A stretch of 27,576 bases of DNA from an uncultured Alphaproteobacteria bacterium (GCA_937895955.1 CALAZI010000077.1:1-27576), one strand, 5' to 3'; positions 9,195 to 16,274 are shown, counted from the first letter of the stretch. A program made the numbers and translations. The notes: generated by a model from the letters alone, not told the origin.

Positions 9195-10111
9195 AGTTCA
9201 GGCGCGTTGCAGTTCTTAAAGGCGGTTGGTCGCCGGAGCGCGAAGTGTCGCTCAATTCAGGCGCGGCCTGCGCGAGAGCGCTGCGGACCGCCGGCTATGA
9301 CGTCGTTGAAATAGACGCGACGCGCGAGCTCGCCGCGCAATTGAAAGCGGCCAAGCCCGACGCGGTGTTCAATGCCTTGCACGGCGAATGGGGCGAAGAC
9401 GGCTGCGTTCAGGGGCTCCTCGAAATACTCGGGCTTCCCTACACGCATTCGGGCGTGCTCGCCTCGTCATTGGCGATGGACAAGCAGAGAACAAAGCTCG
9501 TTCTTGAAGATGCGGGCGTTCCCTCGCCGACGGGCAAGGTCATGTCGCGCTTCGACGCGGCTGGCGGCCATGCGATGGAGCCGCCTTACGTCATCAAGCC
9601 GAACGCGCAGGGCTCCTCGGTCGGCGTCTACATCATTCGCAAGGGCGACAACCGCCCGCCGTCGGAATTGACGAGCGATAAATGGGCGCTCGGCGACGAG
9701 GTGCTGGTTGAGAAATTCATCGCCGGCCGCGAGCTGACGGTGGCCGTCATGGGCGACCGAGCGCTTTGCGTCACCGAAATCACGACAAACCTCGCCTTCT
9801 ACGATTATGAGGCGAAATATGCGCCCGGCGGGTCGAAGCACGTTTTGCCGGCGCAGATCCCGGATGAGATCGCCGCCTTGTGCATGGAGCGCGCGCTGAA
9901 AGCGCATCAGGCGCTTGGCTGTCGCGGGGTTTCCCGCTCCGACTTCAGATATGACGAGAGCCTGAAGGGCGAACAGGTTTTCTTCCTTGAGGTGAACACC
10001 CAGCCGGGCATGACCGGAACGTCGCTTGTGCCGGAACAGGCCCAGCATCTTGGAATCTCGTTTCCTGAGCTTTGCCAATGGATAGCGGAGGACGCCTCAT
10101 GCCGGCGGTGA
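9191..10111 (+). CDS. ddl: D-alanine--D-alanine ligase
   Basis: This ATP-grasp enzyme makes the D-Ala-D-Ala dipeptide used by MurF. The product is 306 aa, matching DdlB-type proteins. Motifs: 'GGWSPEREVSLNSG' (11-24) with the substrate-binding Glu, 'HGEWGEDG' (64-71), 'YVIKPNAQGSSVGV' (133-146) for ATP binding, 'FYDYEAKY' (203-210), whose Tyr is typical of D-Ala-D-Ala rather than D-Ala-D-Lac ligases, and 'FLEVNTQPGMT' (265-275) with metal ligands. The start is GTG in the murB stop. The 3' end overlaps ftsQ by 13 nt, and the ftsQ ribosome site lies inside ddl. Confidence 0.97.
   Translation: MKFRRVAVLKGGWSPEREVSLNSGAACARALRTAGYDVVEIDATRELAAQLKAAKPDAVFNALHGEWGEDGCVQGLLEILGLPYTHSGVLASSLAMDKQRTKLVLEDAGVPSPTGKVMSRFDAAGGHAMEPPYVIKPNAQGSSVGVYIIRKGDNRPPSELTSDKWALGDEVLVEKFIAGRELTVAVMGDRALCVTEITTNLAFYDYEAKYAPGGSKHVLPAQIPDEIAALCMERALKAHQALGCRGVSRSDFRYDESLKGEQVFFLEVNTQPGMTGTSLVPEQAQHLGISFPELCQWIAEDASCRR
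10087..10092 (+). promoter_or_regulatory. Ribosome binding site that fixes the ftsQ start
   Basis: GGAGGA lies within the end of ddl, 6 nt before ATG 10099. Its spacing is ideal for that ATG. It lies downstream of the other in-frame candidates, TTG 10072 and ATG 10078, and therefore argues against them. Confidence 0.75.
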
Positions 10112-10932
10112 AGAAGGGAAAACGCGCGCAAAAGAAGAAAACGCCGTCTCTGGTCGAGCGGGTGGCGGCGCTGTTCGAGCGTTATACGATCGCCGGCGCG
10201 GCCGGTTCGGTCGTCATTCTCCTTCTGGCCGGCGTCGTCCTCTGGGCCGGCGGCTATTTCGCAATGGCGGGAAGCAGCGTCGATCGCGCCATGCAGCGCG
10301 CCGCGGTCGGCGCCGGGCTTGAGGTGCGTCAGGTGCTGCTGCGCGGCGCTCATCAGACGGCGCATCAGGAAGTTCTGGATGCGCTCGGTCCCGTCATCGG
10401 GGAATCAATCCTGCGCCTCTCGCTTGATGAAGCGCGCGCGCGCGTCGAGCAGATCGGCTGGGTGCGCTCGGCGGCCGTCACGCGCTTGCTGCCGGACACC
10501 GTCTCGATCGCCATTCGCGAACGCGAGCCCGCCGCCGTCTGGCAGATGAACGGCCAGCTTCATCTCATTGACGACAGCGGCGCGATGATTCGCGAAGTCG
10601 GCGCGTATGAATATTCGAACCTGCCGCTGATCGTCGGCTCGGGCGCGCCGGAGGCCGCCGCCGGCATTCTTCAGGCGCTCGGCGCGCGCCCGGCGCTTCA
10701 AAAGCGCGTCTATGCGCTCGTGCGCGTCGGCGGCCGGCGCTGGGACATGCGTCTTAGAAACGAGATCAAGGTGAAGTTGCCGGAAGAGAATTACGAGCGC
10801 GCGGTCGACGATCTCGCGCTTCTTCATTCGGCGCAGGCGACGCTTGACCAGCCTCTCGAATATATCGATCTTCGCGATCCTGAGCGCATGGTGGTCCGCA
10901 AGCGCGGCGAAGCGGACGCGACAGCGAATTGA
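10099..10932 (+). CDS. ftsQ: Cell division protein FtsQ (POTRA domain)
   Basis: FtsQ is the bitopic inner-membrane divisome protein that links early and late division proteins through FtsB/FtsL. With start ATG 10099 it is 277 aa. Layout: a Lys/Arg-rich cytoplasmic tail (1-30), one TM segment (about 33-57, 'VVILLLAGVVLWAGGYF'), a periplasmic POTRA domain (about 74-143, 'LEVRQVLLRG' to 'VSIAIRERE'), then the beta domain ('VWQMNGQLHLIDDSG'). The start was chosen for its strong GGAGGA site; the frame also allows TTG 10072 or ATG 10078, adding only 7-9 residues. An 85-nt gap, the first real gap after mraY, separates it from ftsA. Confidence 0.94.
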   Translation: MPAVKKGKRAQKKKTPSLVERVAALFERYTIAGAAGSVVILLLAGVVLWAGGYFAMAGSSVDRAMQRAAVGAGLEVRQVLLRGAHQTAHQEVLDALGPVIGESILRLSLDEARARVEQIGWVRSAAVTRLLPDTVSIAIREREPAAVWQMNGQLHLIDDSGAMIREVGAYEYSNLPLIVGSGAPEAAAGILQALGARPALQKRVYALVRVGGRRWDMRLRNEIKVKLPEENYERAVDDLALLHSAQATLDQPLEYIDLRDPERMVVRKRGEADATAN

Positions 10933-10950
10933 ACTTGATCGATCGGCGGC

Positions 10951-10980
10951 GGACAATCGCCTTGTCCGCTCACGGAGCGG
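10951..10980 (+). other. Overlapping inverted repeats in the ftsQ-ftsA gap
   Basis: GGACAA (10951-10956) pairs with TTGTCC (10962-10967) across a 5-nt loop. CCGCT (10966-10970) pairs with AGCGG (10976-10980) across another 5-nt loop. The two stems share CC at 10966-10967, so both cannot form fully at once. No T-run follows, so this is not an intrinsic terminator. It could be an RNA structure affecting ftsA translation or message stability, or chance in GC-rich DNA. Confidence 0.35.
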
Positions 10981-11017
10981 CTGTCCAAGTCGGCGTAAAA
11001 GGGCGGTGAGATCAGAC

Positions 11018-12280
11018 ATGACCAAGCGCATGAAGCCAGTCCGGGAACGCGGTCTTGTGGCGGCCATCGATCTCGGCGGCTCGAAAGCCGCGTGCGTCAT
11101 TGCGCAATTGACGCCTGTGCCGGGCGGCGGCTTTGAGGCGGATGTCATCGGCGTCGGACAGCATGGCGGCGTCTGTCGCGACAAGCGCCCCGATGTCGAG
11201 GCGTCGCTGCGCGCCGCTGTCGAAGCCGCTGAAAGAATGGCGGGCGAACGCATCAGGCGGGTTTGCGTCGCCGCCGCCGGCAGGTCGATCGGCTGCCGGC
11301 GCATCGCCGTCGATCTGGATATTTCGGGCGGCGTCGTCACCGGCGATGACGTTGAGGACTGTCTCGAACAGGGCGCCGAAGCCGCCGCGCCGCAGGGCTC
11401 GACGCCGCTTCACGCCTTCAAAATCCGCTTCACCGTCGACGGCGAACAGGCCGACGATCCGGTCGGGCTGGCCGGCGGCGTTCTCGCCGCGGAGATGCTC
11501 GGCGTCAGCGTTCGGGACTCCTACGCGGAAAATGTCGAATCCCTGCTTGAGCGTTGCGGGCTCGAACTTGAGATGCTTATCGCCGCGCCCTGCGCCGCGG
11601 CGGAAACGGTCCTTATTGAAGACGAGAGAGAGCTTGGCGTCGTCCTGATCGATATCGGCGCACGCTCGACCGATTTCGCCCTCTATGAACGCGGCGCGCT
11701 CATCGCCTGCGGCGGGGTTCCGGTCGGCGGCGATCACGTGACGCGCGACATCGCGCAGATTTTCGGCTCCCCGATCGCGCGCGCCGAGCGCATCAAAACG
11801 CTCTACGGCTCGGCCCTTTCCGGCGCAGGCGACGAGCATCGGCTGATCGACTTTCCGCAGCTTGGCGACGAAAGCGAAGTGGCGCGCCACTCCCGCGCCG
11901 AACTTGTCCAGGTGATCGCGCCGCGCTTTGAGGAAATCCTCGAATTGACGCTCAACGCGCTGCCGCAGTCCGGTTCGGCCCGCCGGGCCATACGCCGCGC
12001 GGTGCTGACCGGCGGCGGCAGCCTGCTTGTCGGCGCGCGCGAAACGGCCGAAAAAGTGATCGGCGTCAAAACCCGGCTCGGCCGGCCGGTCGCGCTTTCC
12101 GGCGCGCCGGAGATGGCGACGGCCCCGCAGTTTTCCGTCGCTGTCGGCGCCTTGCAGATGGCGGCGCGCGAACGATCGGAATTGAAGAGCCGCAGCGCGC
12201 GCGGACGCGCCTCGGAATATCCGCGCGCGGCGAGCGGCGCGATCGGCCAGATCGGCGCCTGGATTCGCGCGAACTTCTAA
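11018..12280 (+). CDS. ftsA: Cell division protein FtsA (actin-like FtsZ tether)
   Basis: FtsA is the actin-like ATPase that anchors FtsZ to the inner membrane. From ATG 11018 it is 420 aa, the family norm. Motifs: 'AAIDLGGSKAACVIA' (phosphate-1 region, 15-29), the 1C subdomain (about 85-165), 'VVLIDIGARSTDFALYERG' (phosphate-2 region, 208-226), where the usual glycine-rich 'GGGTT' is GARST, 'VLTGGGSLLVG' (329-339), and a C-terminal amphipathic helix 'IGQIGAWIRANF' that fits the membrane-targeting helix. GGTGAG at 11005-11010 precedes the ATG by 7 nt. The open frame runs back to 10844 inside ftsQ, but that extension is not FtsA-like. Confidence 0.96.
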   Translation: MTKRMKPVRERGLVAAIDLGGSKAACVIAQLTPVPGGGFEADVIGVGQHGGVCRDKRPDVEASLRAAVEAAERMAGERIRRVCVAAAGRSIGCRRIAVDLDISGGVVTGDDVEDCLEQGAEAAAPQGSTPLHAFKIRFTVDGEQADDPVGLAGGVLAAEMLGVSVRDSYAENVESLLERCGLELEMLIAAPCAAAETVLIEDERELGVVLIDIGARSTDFALYERGALIACGGVPVGGDHVTRDIAQIFGSPIARAERIKTLYGSALSGAGDEHRLIDFPQLGDESEVARHSRAELVQVIAPRFEEILELTLNALPQSGSARRAIRRAVLTGGGSLLVGARETAEKVIGVKTRLGRPVALSGAPEMATAPQFSVAVGALQMAARERSELKSRSARGRASEYPRAASGAIGQIGAWIRANF

Positions 12281-12306
12281 GCCGACCCCTCCTTAAACCG
12301 ACTGCT

Positions 12307-12343
12307 CTTCCTCGCGATTGAAATCGCGCAAGGAAGCATTTTT
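12307..12343 (+). terminator. Intrinsic terminator between ftsA and ftsZ
   Basis: CTTCCT-CGCGAT (12307-12318) pairs with ATCGCG (12323-12328) and AGGAAG (12331-12336), leaving a TGAA-type loop and a 2-nt CA bulge on the 3' arm. T5 follows at 12339-12343. This is a 12-bp hairpin plus U-tract 27 nt after the ftsA stop. It would end or attenuate read-through from the mur-fts operon and leave ftsZ to its own promoter. Confidence 0.75.
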
Positions 12344-12350
12344 CGGGTGA

Positions 12351-12370
12351 CAGCGTGCGCGAACACGCTG
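12351..12370 (+). other. Perfect 7-bp hairpin in the ftsZ leader
   Basis: CAGCGTG (12351-12357) and CACGCTG (12364-12370) are perfect inverted repeats around a 6-nt loop. No T-run follows, so it is not a second intrinsic terminator by itself. It could be a back-up pause or stability element after the ftsA terminator, or a protein-binding dyad upstream of the ftsZ promoter. Confidence 0.4.
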
Positions 12371-12434
12371 AAGAAATTTCATTAGTCCTTTCAATGGTCG
12401 GGACCGGGTGGACATTGGCGTCGCAATCGCTGCG

Positions 12435-12450
12435 TTAACCATTTGGTAAC
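12435..12450 (+). promoter_or_regulatory. Near-consensus CtrA-type site upstream of ftsZ
   Basis: TTAA (12435-12438), 7 nt, then GTAAC (12446-12450) matches the CtrA consensus TTAA-N7-TTAAC with one mismatch. It also contains TTAACCAT, the extended half-site form. It lies 32 bp before the perfect site at 12467, about three helical turns. Confidence 0.6.
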
Positions 12451-12460
12451 GGTTCTAAAG

Positions 12461-12465
12461 GATTC
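12461..12465. promoter_or_regulatory. GANTC (CcrM-type) methylation site upstream of ftsZ
   Basis: GATTC matches GANTC, the target of the alphaproteobacterial cell-cycle methylase CcrM. It lies between the two CtrA-type sites. In Caulobacter, GANTC methylation with GcrA is known to influence ftsZ transcription; use of this copy is inferred from context. Confidence 0.5.
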
Positions 12466-12466
12466 T

Positions 12467-12482
12467 TTAACATCACCTTAAC
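12467..12482 (+). promoter_or_regulatory. Perfect CtrA box (TTAA-N7-TTAAC) upstream of ftsZ
   Basis: TTAA (12467-12470), exactly 7 nt, then TTAACC (12478-12483) is a perfect match to the CtrA response-regulator consensus. It lies 21-36 bp before the ftsZ ATG. In Caulobacter CtrA represses ftsZ; a site this close to the start fits repression, though the transcription start is not known here. A weak sigma70-like pair (TTGGTA 12443-12448, TTTAAC 12466-12471, 17-bp spacer) would overlap it. Confidence 0.75.
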
Positions 12483-12502
12483 CATGCGGGCGGAGCCGTT
12501 CG

Positions 12503-14059
12503 ATGCCAATAAATCTCAGCGTGCCGGAATTGACTGAATTGAAGCCGCGGATCTCCGTGATCGGCGTCGGCGGCGCGGGCGGCAACGCCGTCAACAACAT
12601 GGTCGATAGCGGGCTTGAGGGCGTCGATTTCATCGTCGCGAACACCGACGCGCAGGCGCTCGGACAATCGAAAGCCGAACGCCGCATTCAGCTCGGCGCG
12701 CATACGACGCAAGGGTTGGGCGCCGGCTCGCTCCCCGAAGTCGGGCGCGCCGCGGCCGAAGAAACGCTTGACGAAATCCTTGAGCAAATCGGCAACGCGC
12801 ACATGCTGTTCGTGACCGCCGGCATGGGCGGCGGCACCGGCACCGGCGCCGCGCCGGTGATCGCGAAAGCGGCGAAAGAACGCGACATCCTGACCGTCGG
12901 CGTCATCACCAAGCCGTTCCATTTTGAAGGCGCGCGACGGATGAAGATCGCGCTCGCCGGCATCGAGGCGCTGCAGCAGCATGTCGACACGCTGCTGATC
13001 ATTCCGAACCAGAACCTTTTTTCGATCGCCAACGAGCGCACGACCTTCGCCGAAGCCTTCGCGCTCGCCGACCAGGTTCTTCATTCCGGCGTTCGCGGCA
13101 TTACCGATCTGATGGTCATGCCGGGCCTTATCAATCTCGACTTCAACGATGTCCGAACCGTCATGCGCGAAATGGGCAAGGCGATGATGGGCACGGGCGA
13201 AGCCTCCGGCGACAAGCGCGCGATCGAGGCGGCGGAAGCGGCGATCTCGAATCCGCTGCTCGACGAAGTGTCGATGAAGGGCGCGAAAGGCGTGCTCATC
13301 AACATCACCGGCTCGATGGACATGAAGCTCTTTGAAGTCGATGAAGCGGCGAACCGCATTCGCGCCGAGGTTGATCCGGACGCGAATATCATTGTCGGTT
13401 CGACCTTCAATCAGGAGCTTGAAGGGCGCGTCCGCGTGTCGGTTGTCGCCACCGGCATCGAGGCGATGCCGCGCGACGTTCACGGCTACCAGCAAAAAAC
13501 GATGTCCGTCGCCGTATCGAAGCCGTGGCGCGAGCCGACGCAGCAAGCGGAACCGGCGCCGGCGCGTGCGCCGGAACCAGCGCCCGCGCGCATCGCCATG
13601 CCGCCGGTCCAGCACGCCGTTCAGCCGCAACTTGACGTTTCGCTTTCGGCGCAGCGTTCGGCAGGTCACCCGCTCGCCATGCAAGGTCAGGCCAATCCCG
13701 TCGGCGATGTGCATGAGCGGATCCGCCGCATGCTGACGGAAGGCGCTGTCGACGTTTCAAGCGCGCCGCGCATGCCTGCGGCGAAACCGGTTCAGCCTCA
13801 GCCCGAAACGGCGCCGGCGCGTGGTCGCCATCGCAATCCGTTCCGCGAGGCGGCGGAAGAGCTCCAGCGCGCCTCAGCCGGCGCGCTTGATTTGATCAAA
13901 TCGCTTGCGCCGGCGCCGGAAGAGGGGCCGGCGGCTGCGCCGCGCGTTGAGGAACAGCCGGTTCGTCCTGCGCGCACGGCGCATGGCGACCTTTTCGATG
14001 ACGAGGATGACGGCGAACTGGAAATCCCGTCATTTCTGCGCAAGAAAAAGGTCAGCTAG
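12503..14059 (+). CDS. ftsZ: Cell division GTPase FtsZ
   Basis: FtsZ is the tubulin-like GTPase that forms the cytokinetic ring. The product is 518 aa, longer than E. coli (383) but ordinary for alphaproteobacteria. The GTPase core (about 14-320) has 'GVGGAGGNAVNNM' (21-33), the tubulin signature GGGTGTG (109-115) and the T7 loop NLDFNDV (211-217). A Pro/Ala/Gln-rich disordered linker (about 335-500) leads to the conserved C-terminal peptide 'GELEIPSFLRKKKVS', which binds FtsA and other partners. GGAG (12492-12495) lies 7 nt before the ATG; an out-of-frame ATG at 12484 is ignored. It is flanked by terminators on both sides and so is probably transcribed alone. Confidence 0.98.
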   Translation: MPINLSVPELTELKPRISVIGVGGAGGNAVNNMVDSGLEGVDFIVANTDAQALGQSKAERRIQLGAHTTQGLGAGSLPEVGRAAAEETLDEILEQIGNAHMLFVTAGMGGGTGTGAAPVIAKAAKERDILTVGVITKPFHFEGARRMKIALAGIEALQQHVDTLLIIPNQNLFSIANERTTFAEAFALADQVLHSGVRGITDLMVMPGLINLDFNDVRTVMREMGKAMMGTGEASGDKRAIEAAEAAISNPLLDEVSMKGAKGVLINITGSMDMKLFEVDEAANRIRAEVDPDANIIVGSTFNQELEGRVRVSVVATGIEAMPRDVHGYQQKTMSVAVSKPWREPTQQAEPAPARAPEPAPARIAMPPVQHAVQPQLDVSLSAQRSAGHPLAMQGQANPVGDVHERIRRMLTEGAVDVSSAPRMPAAKPVQPQPETAPARGRHRNPFREAAEELQRASAGALDLIKSLAPAPEEGPAAAPRVEEQPVRPARTAHGDLFDDEDDGELEIPSFLRKKKVS

Positions 14060-14084
14060 ACCGGAACTGGCCGGCAATCTTAAG

Positions 14085-14112
14085 AGCGCCGCCCCTTGGG
14101 GCGGCGCTTTTT
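14085..14112 (+). terminator. Strong intrinsic terminator after ftsZ
   Basis: AGCGCCGCCCC (14085-14095) and GGGGCGGCGCT (14098-14108) form a perfect 11-bp GC-rich stem with a TT turn; in practice the closing pairs would open to a larger loop. The run TTTTT (14108-14112) follows directly. It begins 26 nt after the ftsZ stop and separates ftsZ from lpxC. Confidence 0.93.
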
Positions 14113-14142
14113 ATTGAGGCGGCGGTTTTATTGGGGCGTCCG

Positions 14143-14162
14143 GCGGCAATATGCGGCAATAA
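14143..14162 (+). repeat. 10-bp tandem repeat before lpxC
   Basis: GCGGCAATAT (14143-14152) is followed at once by GCGGCAATAA (14153-14162), 9 of 10 identical. The period is about one helical turn. The second copy contains a good -10-like hexamer, AATAAT (14158-14163), without a clear -35. It lies between the ftsZ terminator and lpxC, where a promoter or operator would be expected. Confidence 0.4.
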
Positions 14163-14227
14163 TGCTTTAGTTGCGCCAGCCTCGCCGTCGCCGCATGGTC
14201 GCCGCCATGGAGCCTCGCGTCCGAGAA

Positions 14228-15109
14228 ATGCAAACCGGCCGACAAACGACCCTCGCAGGCGAGACGACGCTTTCGGGCGTCGCCTTGCATGGCGGAAAGG
14301 CCTCGATCGTTCGTTTGCTGCCCGCATCGGCGGATATGGGCATTGTCTTTCGCGTTGCGGAAGGATCGCAATCAATTCCTGCGCATGTTTCGTCCGTCGT
14401 CGACACGCAATTATGCACGCGCCTCGGCGTCGGCGCCCAATCAATCGGCACCGTTGAGCATCTTCTTGCGGCGGCGACGATTGTCGGCGTTGATAACATG
14501 TCGGTTGAGGTGAATGGCGATGAGCTGCCCATTCTCGACGGCAGCGCCTCAGCCTATGTGGCGGCGCTGCGCGCCGCCGGCGTTTGCGAACATGACGCGC
14601 CGCGGCGCGCCATCCGAATTTTGAAGCGCGTCGAACTGACGGACGGCGCGCGCTCGATTATCGCCGAGCCCTATCAAGGACGGCTGATCGACATATCGAT
14701 CGACTATCCGGACGCGGCGATCGGCGCCCAAAGGCTGACGCTTGATCTTGACGATCCGGCGATGCTTGAGCGCCTCGCCGGCGCGCGCACTTTTTGCCGG
14801 CTCGCCGATGTCGAGGCGATGCGCCGGGCCGGGCTCAGTCTCGGCGGTTCGCTCGATAACGCCGTCGTCGTCGACGGCGACAGGATCCTCAACAAGGACG
14901 GTTTGCGCGATCCGCTGGAATTCGCGCTCCATAAGGCGCTCGATCTTGTCGGCGATCTTCGCCTCGCCGGCGCGCCGATTATCGGCCGCATCATCGCCGT
15001 CAGGCCGGGCCATGATCTCAATGCGCGCTTTGTGCGACGCCTTCTCGACCAGGCGGGAGCCTTGGAGGGACGTCTCGTCGAACCGCCGGCGGCGGCGACC
15101 GCGTTTTAG
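14228..15109 (+). CDS. lpxC: UDP-3-O-acyl-N-acetylglucosamine deacetylase LpxC
   Basis: LpxC is the zinc-dependent deacetylase that commits the cell to lipid A synthesis in the cytoplasm. From ATG 14228 it is 293 aa (E. coli 305). 'GTVEHLLAA' gives Glu77 and zinc ligand His78; 'HKALDLVGDL' gives His235 and Asp239; 'GHDLN' gives the catalytic His262; 'PILDGSA' (101-107) is also typical. These numbers run 1-3 behind E. coli E78/H79/H238/D242/H265, which supports this start. In-frame alternatives are TTG 14171 and ATG 14195 or 14207; none has a good ribosome site, so the start is the uncertain point. It follows the ftsZ terminator and probably has its own promoter. Confidence 0.95.
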   Translation: MQTGRQTTLAGETTLSGVALHGGKASIVRLLPASADMGIVFRVAEGSQSIPAHVSSVVDTQLCTRLGVGAQSIGTVEHLLAAATIVGVDNMSVEVNGDELPILDGSASAYVAALRAAGVCEHDAPRRAIRILKRVELTDGARSIIAEPYQGRLIDISIDYPDAAIGAQRLTLDLDDPAMLERLAGARTFCRLADVEAMRRAGLSLGGSLDNAVVVDGDRILNKDGLRDPLEFALHKALDLVGDLRLAGAPIIGRIIAVRPGHDLNARFVRRLLDQAGALEGRLVEPPAAATAF

Positions 15110-15305
15110 GGACGATAGAAAATCGGACCGCCGATCAACGATTTGCCGCGCAAAGCTCCCCCGCCGACTGATTTCCCGGCGCTACAGCTTTTCCCTTGCG
15201 TCGAAACTTCGTAGAGGAAGCCCTCGCGGCCTTTTCCGGACGCGATCGGCGAACTAGGTTGGGCGCGTTCCCGCGTCCGCCAAAACCAAGGATATCGCGT
15301 TTCCC

Positions 15306-16244
15306 ATGAAATCCCGTGTCTGCGTTCTTCTGCTGGCGGTCGCCGCCGCCGTCGCTCTTGGGGCCTGTTCTTCTTCGTCGAAGAAGAAGGAAAAATTCGC
15401 CTATGTCGAAAAGCCGGTCGAGACGCTTTATCTCGATGCGTCGCGGGCGATGGAGCGCAAGCGCTATGACGACGCTGTTGCGCTGTTCGCAGAGGTCGAG
15501 CGCCAGCACCCGTATTCGGCCTGGGCGCGCCGCGCGATCCTGATGAAGGCGTTCGCGCAATATCAGACGAATGATTATGAGGACGCCGTCACAACCCTCG
15601 ATCAGTTCATCGCGCTGCATCCCGGCAACAAGGACGCGCCCTACGCCTATTATCTGAAGGCGATGTGCTTTTACGAGCGCATTCGCGATGTCGGCCGCGA
15701 TCAGGATTTCACGAATAACGCCGTGTTGGCGCTTAACGATGTCGTGCGCCGCTACCCCGAAACGGAATATGCGCGCGATGCGCGTCTGAAGCTCGATCTC
15801 ACATTCGATCATCTCGCCGGCAAGGAGATGTATATCGGCCGTTATTACCTGAAATACGGCAAGCACATCGCAGCCGCGAACCGCTTCAAGCGGGTCGTCG
15901 CCGACTATCAAACGACGAACCATGCGGCGGAGGCGCTGTACAGGCTCGTTGAGACCTACCTGCGGCTCGGCGTCGTCGAGGAGTCGCGCGCCGCGGCCGC
16001 CGTGCTCGGCGCCAATTACCCCGGTTCCTACTGGTATGAAGAAGCCTACGATCTGATGCGGAAGAACGGCCTCCTTGAGCCCGGCTCGAAGCCGAAGCGT
16101 TCGGCGAAGGAAATCCGTAAGCTCGAAGAAAAAGAGCGCAAGAACAAAGATAAGCTTCTCAAGGACGCCGACCGTCCGACGATAGAGCCGCCCTCAGACG
16201 ATCCGTTCGACGATGCGATTGATACGCCGACTGAAGAGCAATAA
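15306..16244 (+). CDS. bamD: Outer membrane protein assembly factor BamD (ComL-like lipoprotein)
   Basis: BamD is the essential TPR-like lipoprotein of the BAM complex that inserts beta-barrel proteins in the outer membrane. The product is 312 aa (E. coli 245). Residues 1-20 form a lipoprotein signal peptide ending in the lipobox LGAC, with Cys21 as the lipidated residue. TPR-like helices follow (about 35-235; 'ALFAEVERQHPYSAWARRA', 'DQFIALHPGNKDAPYAYYLKA'). The C-terminal ~55 residues form a Lys/Glu-rich, then acidic tail that explains the extra length. The 196 bp before it (15110-15305) hold only short dyads, and I see no convincing promoter there. AAGGA lies about 12 nt before the ATG. Confidence 0.95.
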   Translation: MKSRVCVLLLAVAAAVALGACSSSSKKKEKFAYVEKPVETLYLDASRAMERKRYDDAVALFAEVERQHPYSAWARRAILMKAFAQYQTNDYEDAVTTLDQFIALHPGNKDAPYAYYLKAMCFYERIRDVGRDQDFTNNAVLALNDVVRRYPETEYARDARLKLDLTFDHLAGKEMYIGRYYLKYGKHIAAANRFKRVVADYQTTNHAAEALYRLVETYLRLGVVEESRAAAAVLGANYPGSYWYEEAYDLMRKNGLLEPGSKPKRSAKEIRKLEEKERKNKDKLLKDADRPTIEPPSDDPFDDAIDTPTEEQ

Positions 16245-16274
16245 CCGGCATTCGGAGCGCCGCGCGCAGAGACG

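Noticed and set aside
10844..11017. Upstream extension of ftsA to 10844
   Set aside because: The added residues overlap ftsQ and are not FtsA-like; ATG 11018 has a GGTGAG site and gives the normal N-terminus.
12473..13714. 413-codon open frame on the - strand opposite ftsZ
   Set aside because: It is antisense to a certain gene, has an Arg/Asp/His-heavy composition typical of the reverse frame of GC-rich genes, and shows no domain.
16245..16274. Possible SOS box before recN
   Set aside because: No GTTC-N7-GTTC is present here or in the 196 bp before bamD.
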